A DNA stretch of 64,000 nucleotides from Streptomyces sp. D2-8 (GTDB taxonomy: Bacteria; Actinomycetota; Actinomycetes; Streptomycetales; Streptomycetaceae): assembly GCF_023184515.1 (NCBI RefSeq), contig NZ_JAAHBP010000003.1, forward strand, positions 806,001 to 870,000, read 5' to 3'. The notes under the pieces were generated by a model. It saw only the letters and a list, made by a program, of their open reading frames with translations, searched no databases and had not been told where the DNA came from. How positions within the stretch are numbered: the first letter of the stretch is position 1; each line of letters starts with the position of its first letter. This document shows, piece by piece, positions 44,409-53,020 of the stretch. The translations under genes and the position numbers were made by a program.

Positions 44409-45107
44409 GTGTCGACACCGTCCGAGCCCCGGCCGCCGCACGACGGCCCGGCCCTCGAACCCATCCGCGTCCTGCGGCCCCGCCGCACCGACGCGCTCGC
44501 GGAGCTGATGCGGGAGTTCCAGCAGGAGAGCGGCCGCGAACCCGAACCCGGCGGCTACGAGTCCGTCGCGCTGCCGGGGCGGCCGGCCGGCTCCGAGGCC
44601 CTGACACAGGAAATCCCGCCCGTCGCCCGCGGGACCCGACGGCGTACGGACGCCGTACCCCCGGGAGCCGGGCTGCGCCGCGCCGCCGTCGCGGTGGCCG
44701 TCCTCGCGGCCGCGGTGATCGGCTTCGGCGGTGCGCTCCTGCTCCGCGGCGAGCACAGCGCCGACCGCGCGGCGCCCGTGCCCGCACCGCCCCGGTCCAC
44801 CCCCTCCACCCCCTCCACCCCTGACCCCACACCCACCCCGCCCGCCACCGCACCCGTGGACCCCGACGGCCCCGGCACGCTGCGCGAGGGCGCCACCGGC
44901 CCCGAGGTGACCGAACTCCAGCAACGCCTCCTGAACATCCCGGACGTCTACCGGGACGGTTCCACCAGCGGCCGCTACGACCCCACCCTCACCGCGGCCG
45001 TCGCCCGCTTCCAGCTCTGGTACGGCATCCGCGGCGACGAGACCGGCGTCTACGGCAACGACACCCGGGCCGCACTGGAGTCCCGCACCCCGGCGGGCTC
45101 GAGCTGA
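44409..45107 (+). CDS. Membrane-anchored peptidoglycan-binding protein
   Basis: 232 aa. Cytosolic N-terminal segment ~1-95, single membrane helix ~97-118 (AAVAVAVLAAAVIGFGGALLL), Pro/Thr/Ser-rich linker, and PG_binding_1 domain ~150-225 (LREGATGPEVTELQQRLLNI, LTAAVARFQLWYGI). Sits in the membrane with the domain in the wall. No catalytic domain. Role unknown; structural or regulatory. Confidence 0.82.
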   Translation: MSTPSEPRPPHDGPALEPIRVLRPRRTDALAELMREFQQESGREPEPGGYESVALPGRPAGSEALTQEIPPVARGTRRRTDAVPPGAGLRRAAVAVAVLAAAVIGFGGALLLRGEHSADRAAPVPAPPRSTPSTPSTPDPTPTPPATAPVDPDGPGTLREGATGPEVTELQQRLLNIPDVYRDGSTSGRYDPTLTAAVARFQLWYGIRGDETGVYGNDTRAALESRTPAGSS

Positions 45108-45116
45108 TGTGTGACC

Positions 45117-45605
45117 ATGGCCGGCATGGACGCGTTCATCGACCGACTGAACCCCGACATGTACGTGGTCACGGCCGCCGCGGGCGGTGAACGGGCGGGC
45201 TGTCTGGTCGGGTTCGCCTCGCAGTGCTCGCTTCGGCCCGTGCGGTTCGTGGTGTGGCTGTCCGAGCTCAACCACACCTTCCGGGTGGCCCGGAACGCGG
45301 AGGTCCTCGCCGTGCACCTGCTCGGACGCGAACAGCGCGGCCTCGCCGAGCTGTTCGGCGGGCACACCGGCGACCGGACGGACAAGTTCCAGGACGTCCG
45401 CCTGCGGGAGGCGTACGGCGGGGCCCTTGTACTGGAGGACGCGCCGGCCTGGTTCGTCGGCCGGATCGTGACGCGCGCGGGCGGCGGCGACCACATCGGC
45501 TTCGTCCTCGACCCGGTCGAGTGGGGCGGACACGAGGGGCACGACGGGCCGTTGCTGCGCCTTTCCGACGCCGTCACCATCGACCCGGGTCACCCGGTCG
45601 GCTGA
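45117..45605 (+). CDS. Flavin reductase-like FMN-binding protein
   Basis: About 160 aa. DIM6/NTAB split barrel: RLNPDMYVVTAAAGGERAGC, then FVVWLSELNHTFRVARNAEVLAVHLLG. FMN-binding fold used in NAD(P)H:flavin reductases. Start is uncertain (GTG 45111, ATG 45117 or ATG 45126); none has a strong ribosome site. Lies 9 nt after the preceding gene. Confidence 0.82.
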   Translation: MAGMDAFIDRLNPDMYVVTAAAGGERAGCLVGFASQCSLRPVRFVVWLSELNHTFRVARNAEVLAVHLLGREQRGLAELFGGHTGDRTDKFQDVRLREAYGGALVLEDAPAWFVGRIVTRAGGGDHIGFVLDPVEWGGHEGHDGPLLRLSDAVTIDPGHPVG

Positions 45606-45736
45606 CGCCGCTCCCCTTCAATCGAACGCCGGGCAAGGGCTGGGGAAAGCAGCGGAACGGCGGGATCACCCGGCGTCACCCTGGACCGGGGCGACGCACG
45701 AGGCGCCCGAACCGCCGCGAACCGAAGGCCACGCCC

Positions 45737-45838
45737 ATGAACGGCTCCCGCATCCCCGGCCTGGTGCTGCCCACCCTGTTCCTGCTGGCCCTGCTCGTGG
45801 GCCTGTGGTGGTACTGGCGCCACCGCGGGGACTCGTGA
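45737..45838 (+). CDS. Single-pass membrane miniprotein (33 aa)
   Basis: From ATG 45737. One hydrophobic helix (IPGLVLPTLFLLALLVGLWW) followed by the basic tail YWRHRGDS. Composition is coding-like and the membrane segment is convincing, but length makes it a tentative call. Convergent with the phosphatase gene, 12 nt apart. Possibly a small membrane regulator. Confidence 0.45.
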   Translation: MNGSRIPGLVLPTLFLLALLVGLWWYWRHRGDS

Positions 45839-45850
45839 GCCGGCGTGGCC

Positions 45851-48265
45851 CTACCGTTCCCTGACCCCGGGAACCCGGACGTCCACCACGCACACATCGT
45901 CCCGCCGCTCGTCCGGCAGCATCCGCGCGAGCAGCGGCCCCAGCGACCCGGGCCCGTCGCCGTGCGGAGCCGCCACCGCCTCGGCGAGCTGCTCCAGACC
46001 CCGGTCGATGCTGTCCGGAGGGTGTTCGACCAGGCCGTCGGTGTACAGGATGAGCCGGTCGCCCGGGTCGAGGCGGCACTCCGCCTCCTGGTAGGCCGGG
46101 GTGGCGGTCGCCCCGAGCAGCATGCCGCTGGGGCGGCGCAGATACCGCGCCTCGCCGTCACGCAGCAGCAGCGGCGGGGGATGCCCCGCCTGGGCCCAGA
46201 CCAGGCGCCGGCGGCGGGGGTCGTAGCGGGCCAGCACCATGGTGGCGGTCGCGTGGGAGTCGCGCGAGTGCAGCAGCAACGTGTTCAGCCGGGCGAGCGC
46301 GCCGGTCAGGGACGAGCCCGTGATGACCATGCCCTTCGCGGTGAACCGGAGCTGGGCCATGGTGGCCACGGCGTCGACCCCGTGCCCGGCGACATCGCCC
46401 ACCACCAGCAGTGCGTCACCGTCGGGCAGTTCGATGGCGCTGAACCAGTCACCGCCGACGTGCACACCCGACTGGGCCGGCAGATAGGCGACCTCGACGC
46501 GCAGCCCGGCCAGGTGCACCGGCCGGTTGGCCATCGGCAGCAGCGCGTGCTGGAGCCGGGTGGCCAGGGTCCGCTCCGCCCGGAGCACGTCGTGCTGCGT
46601 CAGAATGGCCCGCTCGCTCTCGACCAGGGCCAGCTCCGCCTGCCGCCGGGCGGTCATGTCCTGCACGAAGCCGTGCACCTCGACGGGCGTGCCGTGCCGG
46701 TCGGCCACCGCCTCGGCCACCAGCCGCAGATGCCGGATGCCGCCGCTCGCGCGGATCCGGAACGGCACGTCGAACGGCCGCCCGTCGTGGACGAGTTCAT
46801 CGACGGCGCGCGTCAGCGCGGGCGTGTCCTCGGGCAGCGCCAGCTGCGGTACCTCGGACAGGCGCAGCGGGCCGTGCGCCGGGTCCCGGCCGACGAGGGA
46901 GAACACCTGGGTCGACCAGGAGGCCTCCTGCGTGGCCAGGTTCCAGTTCGCCCAGCCGAGATTGCCCAGCCGCTGCAGGTCCGCCAGCCGCTGCTCCTGC
47001 CGGTCGGAGGAGCCGTGCCGGATCCACGAGACGACGAGGGCGTCCCCCAGGCCCGCCACCCGTGCCGTGTACACGAACAGCTCGGCGACGCCCGCCACGA
47101 CCTCCTCGTGCGCGAACGGCTCGCCCTCGTATGCCTTTCCGGTGGCCAGCACCCGCAGACAGTCGCGCCACAGCGGCTCGGCCGTCAGGGCCGGCCGCAG
47201 CTCCAGCAGCCGCCGCCCGGCCGGTTGCTCACCGGGCCGGCCCAGCAGGTCACCCACCTGTGCGGTCGCGGCCTCCACCCGGAAGTCCTCGGTCTCGCCC
47301 GTCGCGGCCCGCAGCGGCGTGAGCAGCATCGCCGCGACCGGCAGCGCCTCGAACAGCGCCTGCACCGCGTCCGTGGCGGCGTCGCCGTCCCGCTCGGGCG
47401 GGGTGTCGAAGGCGCGCAGCCGGCCGGCGCACAGCCCGGTGACGCCCCGCAGGTGGGCGCGGTCGCGCGGGGTGAACACCCCGGTACGGCCGCGCAGCAC
47501 GCCGATGCAGACCTCGGCCGAGCCCGCGGCGAGCACCGGCAGCCAGGCACGCGAGCGCCACCGATCGGGAGGGTCGCCGATGAGCAGGTACCGCCGCTCG
47601 TCCGCGGCGAAGTCCTCCAGCCAGCGCGGCTCGCCCGCCCGCAGTGCGTCCAGCGCCGCCATTCCGCTCAGCGGCGGCACCTGGCACCACTGAGCCGCCA
47701 GTTTGTCGTCGACGCCCGCGTGCCCGATCAGTTCGAGGCCGCCGTCGGGCCTGCGGGCGTAGATCAGGACCGCGTCCGCCGCCATGTCGGGGCCGAGATG
47801 CTCCAGCAGACACCGGGCGAGGTCGTGGGGTGTCGTCACCCGAACGAGGGCCTGGCCGAGTCGGGCCAGGGCGGCGGTGACGTCGTCCGGCGTGGCCGAC
47901 TGCTCCAGGGCGTCCGCTTCGGAGTCGAAGGCCCCGGCACCGGCGGGCTTGCTCGCTCTGCCCGGGCCGGGCGCCGTGGGCGCGAGACGGCCCAGGGTGA
48001 TCCAGCACTCCTCCAGCAGGGTGCGACGGGCGGCCTTGGCCCGCTGGAGCAGCTGCTCGCCCGCCGCGTCGGCGGAACACCCGGTCAGCGCCATCACCGC
48101 GCCCTTGGCCCGTTCCATGACAGCGGAGCTGGCCGCCTGGTCGCGCAGCCGGTCCAGCTCGGCGCGCTGCCGGGCGACGATCTTGGCCAGTTCGACCAGG
48201 TCCGGTGCGGCACCGGGCTGCGCCGGCGTCACGGGCTCGCTCGTCACGCGTTGAGCATTGCACAC
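45851..48265 (-). CDS. ANTAR-GAF-PAS-SpoIIE (PP2C) phosphatase
   Basis: 804 aa from a GTG at 48265. ANTAR-like coiled helices ~30-85 (SAVMERAKGAVMALTGCSAD), normally an RNA-binding antiterminator domain; GAF ~130-270; one or two PAS regions ~300-560 (GNLGWANWNLATQEASWSTQ); SpoIIE/PP2C ~580-800 with metal residues in GGDWFSAIELPDGDALLVVGDVAGHG and LYTDGLVE. Dephosphorylates an anti-anti-sigma or other target after sensing a signal. A dedicated partner kinase is not present in this region. Confidence 0.88.
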   Translation of the reverse strand: MCNAQRVTSEPVTPAQPGAAPDLVELAKIVARQRAELDRLRDQAASSAVMERAKGAVMALTGCSADAAGEQLLQRAKAARRTLLEECWITLGRLAPTAPGPGRASKPAGAGAFDSEADALEQSATPDDVTAALARLGQALVRVTTPHDLARCLLEHLGPDMAADAVLIYARRPDGGLELIGHAGVDDKLAAQWCQVPPLSGMAALDALRAGEPRWLEDFAADERRYLLIGDPPDRWRSRAWLPVLAAGSAEVCIGVLRGRTGVFTPRDRAHLRGVTGLCAGRLRAFDTPPERDGDAATDAVQALFEALPVAAMLLTPLRAATGETEDFRVEAATAQVGDLLGRPGEQPAGRRLLELRPALTAEPLWRDCLRVLATGKAYEGEPFAHEEVVAGVAELFVYTARVAGLGDALVVSWIRHGSSDRQEQRLADLQRLGNLGWANWNLATQEASWSTQVFSLVGRDPAHGPLRLSEVPQLALPEDTPALTRAVDELVHDGRPFDVPFRIRASGGIRHLRLVAEAVADRHGTPVEVHGFVQDMTARRQAELALVESERAILTQHDVLRAERTLATRLQHALLPMANRPVHLAGLRVEVAYLPAQSGVHVGGDWFSAIELPDGDALLVVGDVAGHGVDAVATMAQLRFTAKGMVITGSSLTGALARLNTLLLHSRDSHATATMVLARYDPRRRRLVWAQAGHPPPLLLRDGEARYLRRPSGMLLGATATPAYQEAECRLDPGDRLILYTDGLVEHPPDSIDRGLEQLAEAVAAPHGDGPGSLGPLLARMLPDERRDDVCVVDVRVPGVRER

Positions 48266-48354
48266 CAGGCCCGATTCGAAGACCGCCTTGTGCGCGCGGA
48301 CTGTGCGCTCGCCCCAGGCGCCCCGTCGGTCACATCAGCCCCGCGGGGGACCGG

Positions 48355-48954
48355 TCAGCCGCCGTCGTGCCGATACAGCCACAGCCGCAGCAGCCGGCTC
48401 AGCCGCGGCATCACCAGATAGGTCAGCACCGGCAGCAGCACCAGCGGGAAGACGGCGGCCCGCAGCGGCAGCGGCCAGCCGGTGGTGCGGGGCGCCACCA
48501 GCCACTGGATGAGCAGGGTGAAGGGGTAGGCGCCGAGGAAGGTCGTGAGGACCATCTTCCACCGGGGCGGGGCCTGCACGGTGGTGCCCGGCAGGCTGAA
48601 CCAGGTCTCCATCCCGGTCGTCGACTGGCGTTCGCTGCTGACCTCGGCGGCGATGTCCTCGATCCGCCGGTGCCAGTGCGCGCGCTCCTCGGACTCCAGC
48701 CAGGCGGCGAGCCGGTGCTGATCGGACCAGCGCAGCACCGCGTGGTAGCGGTGGCCGTCCTCGGGTGTCAGCCAGGAGACGCCCTCGTTGCCGGGGAACT
48801 GTCTGGCGCAGCGGGTGATGCCGTGCGTCCACTCCTCGAACCGCCGCTCCCGGCCGGGACGCACCTGCCAGGTCAGGACCGTGGTGACCGGCTCGCCGCG
48901 CCGGGCTTCGGTGGTGCTCATTCCTCCACGTGTGCCACGCGCGGCGCGGGTCAT
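48355..48954 (-). CDS. ABM-domain membrane protein
   Basis: 199 aa. N-terminal antibiotic-biosynthesis-monooxygenase-like domain ~20-110 (EPVTTVLTWQVRPGRERRFE, DGHRYHAVLRWSDQHRLAAW) and two C-terminal helices (~133-150 VLTTFLGAYPFTLLIQWLV, ~160-180). ATG 48954 has a GGAGG two bases upstream; ATG 48921 also has GGAGG very close. Starts 10 nt after the upstream gene's stop, so coupled. Function unknown. Confidence 0.75.
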   Translation of the reverse strand: MTRAARGTRGGMSTTEARRGEPVTTVLTWQVRPGRERRFEEWTHGITRCARQFPGNEGVSWLTPEDGHRYHAVLRWSDQHRLAAWLESEERAHWHRRIEDIAAEVSSERQSTTGMETWFSLPGTTVQAPPRWKMVLTTFLGAYPFTLLIQWLVAPRTTGWPLPLRAAVFPLVLLPVLTYLVMPRLSRLLRLWLYRHDGG

Positions 48955-48964
48955 GCCCTCCGGC

Positions 48965-49345
48965 TCACGGGTGGCGGTTCGCCTCGACCAGGGCCTGGGT
49001 GACCGCCCTGACGCTGCGGGCGATGTGCTGGAGCTGCATGACCTCGGCCGCGTACAGCTTGATCGTGTGCTCGATGACCCCCTCGTGCAGGCCGAGTCCG
49101 GGCAGGTCGGCGCGGGCGGTCTGCAGGGCGGTGCGGGCGACCCGGATCTCGTTCTGGACCTGGATCTGGGCGTGCCGGGCGAGGAGGACGGGGTGGCGGA
49201 TGAACACGGGGTATCCGGCGTAGCGCGTGGGGACCAGCTCGCGCAGCCACTTGGCCGCCGAGCGCTCCCAGTCGTAGCTCCCGGGGGTCTTGACCTGGCA
49301 GGGCCAGTCCGGGCTGATGCGCGTGGTCGTCAGGTGCATGATCAT
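48965..49345 (-). CDS. Hypothetical protein (126 aa)
   Basis: Uncharacterised. ATG 49345 (MIMHLTTT) is chosen over a longer frame because upstream residues are proline-rich and lack a site. Contains YAGYPVFIRHPVLLARHAQI and a long helical C-terminal part (LHEGVIEHTIKLYAAEV). No domain recognised. Probably coexpressed with the downstream ABM-domain protein. A promoter with good spacing lies at 49508-49536. Confidence 0.6.
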   Translation of the reverse strand: MIMHLTTTRISPDWPCQVKTPGSYDWERSAAKWLRELVPTRYAGYPVFIRHPVLLARHAQIQVQNEIRVARTALQTARADLPGLGLHEGVIEHTIKLYAAEVMQLQHIARSVRAVTQALVEANRHP

Positions 49346-49507
49346 CGCTTCCGGGTGTGCGGCGTCGTGAGGGTGAACGACGGGTCGGGGCGGCCCCGGC
49401 CTAGGGGATGGCCGGGGCCGCCACGAACACCCGGGACCCGGAGTGGGTAGGACCCGGCTCCACGGGTGCGGAACGGATCCGGAACTACCGGGTCGCGATC
49501 CGTGAGC

Positions 49508-49556
49508 AGTATTTATATATGCCATCCGGTTTGCAAGGAGCATGAAAACATTCATG
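49508..49556 (-). promoter_or_regulatory. Promoter and CATGAA-N4-TTCATG palindrome
   Basis: On the - strand, TTGCAA (49531-49536) and AATACT (49508-49513) are 17 bp apart, a fair -35/-10 pair driving the 126-aa gene. Just upstream of the -35 lies CATGAA-AACA-TTCATG (49541-49556), a perfect inverted repeat in an AT-rich island unusual for this genome. It is 48 nt beyond the RpiR gene's stop and could be that regulator's site. Confidence 0.45.
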
Positions 49557-49603
49557 CGCGCTTTGTTGCGGATGGCTCCCATGTGGGGTCCGCCGCGCGC
49601 CGC

Positions 49604-50545
49604 TCAGTCCCTGAGGAAGAACTGGTGCTGGTCGGCGACCTGCTCGTACTCCTCCAGCCGCGCCTGCGTCCGCTCCGGATCCGCGTCCGTCATGGCCTGC
49701 AGCAGCGCCGAGCACATCACACCCGGCGCCGCGTAGGAGTCGAAGACCAGTCGCGAACCGGTCCCGATGGCGAAGACGACGTCGGCCTCGTCCGCCAGCG
49801 GCCCGAGCGCCAGGTCGGTGATCAGGGCGACCTTGAGCCCGGCTCCGCGCGCGACCCGCACCGCGGTCAGGGTCTCCTGGGCGTGCCGGGGCATGGAGAA
49901 CGCCAGCACCCACGTACCGCCCGCCTCACGCGACTGCAGCAGCGCGTCGTAGGCGACGCTGCCGCCCCGCGTCACGAGCCGTACGTCCGGATGGATCCGG
50001 CGGGCGGCATAGGCGAAGTACTCGGCGAGCGAGACGGAGATGCGCAGCCCGAGGACCGTCAGCGGGGCGGACGAGGAGAGCTTGCGGCCGACGTCGATGA
50101 CCACGCTCGGGTCGGCCAGGTCCCGCCGCAGGTTCTCCAGGTTCTCGATCTCGGTGTCGACCGCCGCCTGCAGTTCGTTGCCCCGGTTCTCCTCGGCCGG
50201 GCCGACGGCGAGGGTGCCCAGCGCGATCGACTGGAGCTTCTCCCGCAGCGCCGGGTAACCGCTGAAGCCGACCGCCGAGGCGAACCGCGTCACCGAGGGC
50301 TGGCTGACGCCGACCCGGTCCGCGAGATCCGTGATCGACAGGAACGCCGCCTCGGTGATGTGCTCGATCAGGTACTGCGCGATGCGCCGCTGCCCCGGGG
50401 ACAGCCGGGGCCGGTCGAAGAGCGACCTGAGCTGGGCGGACGGGGAGACCTCCGCTTCGGGGGCGGCCTTCCCCGAGGTGATCGCGGATGCCTGTGCGCG
50501 TGCCTGCTGCGGCGATGGCACCGGTGCGCCTCCTTCGTCTCCCAC
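49604..50545 (-). CDS. RpiR/MurR-family transcriptional regulator
   Basis: 313 aa. N-terminal HTH_6 ~50-115 (QYLIEHITEAAFLSITDLADRVGVSQPSV), C-terminal SIS sugar-isomerase-like domain ~150-290 (LTVLGLRISVSLAEYFAYAAR, ITDLALGPLADEADVV). Family members sense phosphosugars or amino-sugars. Probably monocistronic; the palindrome at 49541 is a possible target. Confidence 0.9.
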   Translation of the reverse strand: MGDEGGAPVPSPQQARAQASAITSGKAAPEAEVSPSAQLRSLFDRPRLSPGQRRIAQYLIEHITEAAFLSITDLADRVGVSQPSVTRFASAVGFSGYPALREKLQSIALGTLAVGPAEENRGNELQAAVDTEIENLENLRRDLADPSVVIDVGRKLSSSAPLTVLGLRISVSLAEYFAYAARRIHPDVRLVTRGGSVAYDALLQSREAGGTWVLAFSMPRHAQETLTAVRVARGAGLKVALITDLALGPLADEADVVFAIGTGSRLVFDSYAAPGVMCSALLQAMTDADPERTQARLEEYEQVADQHQFFLRD

Positions 50546-50672
50546 GGACGTTCAACATAGCTCACGCACCGTAGTGACCAGGGCGTCATCGGGCAGCATG
50601 AGCGGCCCGGAGCTGGGATACCCGTACGCCCGGCGGGAACCCGCCCCCTCACACGATGCAGAGAGGAGCGTC

Positions 50673-50834
50673 ATGACCGTCCCCGAGGAGAACCGGCCCA
50701 AGACGGAGACCACCGGTGACCTGCTGGATCACCAGGACGAGAACCGCACCCGCCCGCCGGGCGGGACCGGCCGCACGATGCGCGAGGCCTTGGAGGAGGC
50801 CGAGGTGCGCCCCGACGACTACGACGACCGGTAG
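50673..50834 (+). CDS. Small acidic hypothetical protein (53 aa)
   Basis: From ATG 50673, with GGAG seven bases upstream. Hydrophilic and highly charged (ENRPKTETTGDLLDHQDENR, MREALEEAEVRPDDYDD). No domain. The good ribosome site and coding-like bias support expression. 58 nt before the DUF3662 gene. Confidence 0.6.
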   Translation: MTVPEENRPKTETTGDLLDHQDENRTRPPGGTGRTMREALEEAEVRPDDYDDR

Positions 50835-50892
50835 GGCCTCCCCTCCCCGGCACCCCGACCGAACCGACGACGCTTGCGGCAGGTGAGACGGC

Positions 50893-51294
50893 ATGGGCGC
50901 GCTGAGTGCGCTGGAACAGACCCTGGAGAACCGCTTGGACGCGCTGTGGGCGCGGCTCCTCGACAAGGAACCGGTCGAGGTCCTCGACGCCCTGCGACGC
51001 GAGTGCGACAACAACGCCGTCGTGTGCCGTGAGGGCCGCGTCATGGTCCCCAACGCCTACGACGTGGAACTGCCCGACGACGTACACGACCACCTGACCC
51101 GCACCGGCACCGATGTGGGACAGGCCCTCACCGACAGCCTGTCCCGCCACGCGGAACGCCGCGGCTACGAATTCGCCGGCCCGCTGGCGGTCCACGTGGC
51201 GAGGTGCCCCGACGTGCCCAACGGCCGCTATCGGGTGGCCGGGCGGGTCATGCGGAACGTGAGTGCGGACGGCTTCTTCTACGCCACGCACTGA
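50893..51294 (+). CDS. Solo DUF3662 (FhaA N-terminal) protein
   Basis: 133 aa covering the domain that normally precedes an FHA module in FhaA: MGALSALEQTLENRLDALWA at the start, ALRRECDNNAVVCREGRVMV and PNAYDVELPDDVHDHL in the centre, GYEFAGPLAVHVAR. No FHA domain follows. FhaA is a cell-wall/division-linked phosphopeptide reader, so a stand-alone copy may dock the same partners. ATG 50893 follows GGCAGGTGAGA. Confidence 0.7.
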   Translation: MGALSALEQTLENRLDALWARLLDKEPVEVLDALRRECDNNAVVCREGRVMVPNAYDVELPDDVHDHLTRTGTDVGQALTDSLSRHAERRGYEFAGPLAVHVARCPDVPNGRYRVAGRVMRNVSADGFFYATH

Positions 51295-51313
51295 CGAAGG
51301 CGCGCCACAGCAC

Positions 51314-52999
51314 TCAACGGCGATACAGCGTGATCGAGTGCCCGACGTCATCGACGGGGCGGCTGCTGCCGATCAACTCGGCCAGCCGCCCCGTGGCCTT
51401 CGCGGCCGCCGAGTCCGACACGGCCAGCAGTCCCCGGACCTCACGGACCGGCACCCGCCGGGGATCCGAGGCCTCGATGCCGTAGAAGGCAGGCACCCCG
51501 CTCCCCTTGTACACGAGCCACACCCGCTCACCCCGGTACCGCTCACGCAGCCGGTCCGAGAGCCGCCCGAGATCCTGCCCCCAGTCCACGTTCGAGTCGT
51601 GCAGCCACTCCCGGGTCCGGCCCGGCCCCCCGAACGCCTCGTTGGAGTACGGCAGATAGTAGGGACAGGCCCGCACCGAACTCACGGCGGTGAACGCCAC
51701 CAGCACGGCCGCTCCCACGGACACCCACCGTCGCCGCGCCACGAGCACGCACCCCGCCGCCACCGCGAGGAACAGCGGCAGGAACACGGCGTACCGGGTC
51801 CCGAAGTCCCGCGCCCCCTGCATGGCCGCCGCCAGCAGCACCAGGGGAGCGGCCAGCACATACGGCGCGGCGGGCCGCAGCCGCCGGACCGCGACCACGG
51901 CCACGGCACCCCCGGCCCACAGCGCGAGCATCCCCAGCGGGGTCTTCACCAGCAGCGCGGCCGGCAGGTAGTACCAGAGCGAGCCGTCGTAGAGCCGCCC
52001 GAACAGAAAGCCCTGCCAGGGCCGGTTCTCCAGCCCGAACTGCACCCGCATCCCGTCCCGGTACGCCTCCGGGAAGGGCAGGAGCCGAACCAGCAGCCCC
52101 CGCAGGCCGTGCACCACGGGCACATGCTGTTCCGGAGTCCAGCGCAGCCGTGGATCGACCATCAGATACGTGACCCACACGACCGCGATCGCGGCCAGGG
52201 CCACCCCGCCGGCGCCGGCCACCGCACGCGGGAGGCGCCGGCCTCCCGCGGACGCCCGCCACACGGATACCCCGGCCAGCACCGTCAGCACCGGCACAGC
52301 GGGCAACGTACTCATCTTCGTGGCCAGTGCGGCGCCGAGCGCCACCCCCGCGAGCGGCACATACAGCCGCGGACTCCGGCGCGCCCGCCACACCAGCCAC
52401 GCCGAGGTCAGCACGAAACCGGCGGCCGGCACATCGAGCGTGGCGAGCGAACCGTGGGCGATGACGTCGGGGGAGAAGCAGTACAGCGCGAGCGCGGCCA
52501 ACGCCGCGACGGGCCCGGCCAGTTCACGGGCGAAGGCGAACACCACCAGCCCGAACGACAGGGTCAGGGCGATCACCGGAAGGCGGGCCCAAAGCATCAG
52601 CCGCCGGGGGTCGTTGCCCGACTCGTACAGCAGATGCCGGCCCGTCTGCCCCTGGTCCCCGGCGAAGCCCGGGTCGACCTGCGGATCCGCGAGGGCGACC
52701 CCCGCACCGATGACCAGCTTGCCGAGCGGCGGGTGCTCGGGGTTGTGCCGCAGCCGGTGCTCGTGCACGTACTCCGAGGCCGCGCCCACGTACACCGGTT
52801 CGTCGATGGTCGGGGTCTGCTGCACGGCGGTCGTGACCATCGCGAAGGCCATCTGGGCGAGCAGCACGGCCACGAGGAGCGGCACCGGCCACCGTCTGCC
52901 GGGCCGGCGCGCGCCGTCCGCCGGTGCCGGGGGCGAGAGCGACACGGGCCGGGGAACGGCGGGAGCGATCCGGAGGTCCCTCATGGACCCACTCTGCAT
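51314..52999 (-). CDS. GT39-family membrane glycosyltransferase (PMT-like)
   Basis: 561 aa from 52999 (ATG 52984 possible). Repeated hydrophobic helices; first luminal loop contains PTIDEPVYVGAASEYVHEH, with an acidic residue expected for catalysis, and EHPPLGKLVIGAGV. PMT_2/ArnT-type transferases use polyprenyl-phosphate sugars to modify proteins or lipids outside. Stop lies near the DUF3662 gene's stop (convergent). Acceptor unknown. Confidence 0.85.
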   Translation of the reverse strand: MQSGSMRDLRIAPAVPRPVSLSPPAPADGARRPGRRWPVPLLVAVLLAQMAFAMVTTAVQQTPTIDEPVYVGAASEYVHEHRLRHNPEHPPLGKLVIGAGVALADPQVDPGFAGDQGQTGRHLLYESGNDPRRLMLWARLPVIALTLSFGLVVFAFARELAGPVAALAALALYCFSPDVIAHGSLATLDVPAAGFVLTSAWLVWRARRSPRLYVPLAGVALGAALATKMSTLPAVPVLTVLAGVSVWRASAGGRRLPRAVAGAGGVALAAIAVVWVTYLMVDPRLRWTPEQHVPVVHGLRGLLVRLLPFPEAYRDGMRVQFGLENRPWQGFLFGRLYDGSLWYYLPAALLVKTPLGMLALWAGGAVAVVAVRRLRPAAPYVLAAPLVLLAAAMQGARDFGTRYAVFLPLFLAVAAGCVLVARRRWVSVGAAVLVAFTAVSSVRACPYYLPYSNEAFGGPGRTREWLHDSNVDWGQDLGRLSDRLRERYRGERVWLVYKGSGVPAFYGIEASDPRRVPVREVRGLLAVSDSAAAKATGRLAELIGSSRPVDDVGHSITLYRR

Positions 53000-53020
53000 C
53001 AGCTCCCGCCGTGGAAAGCG

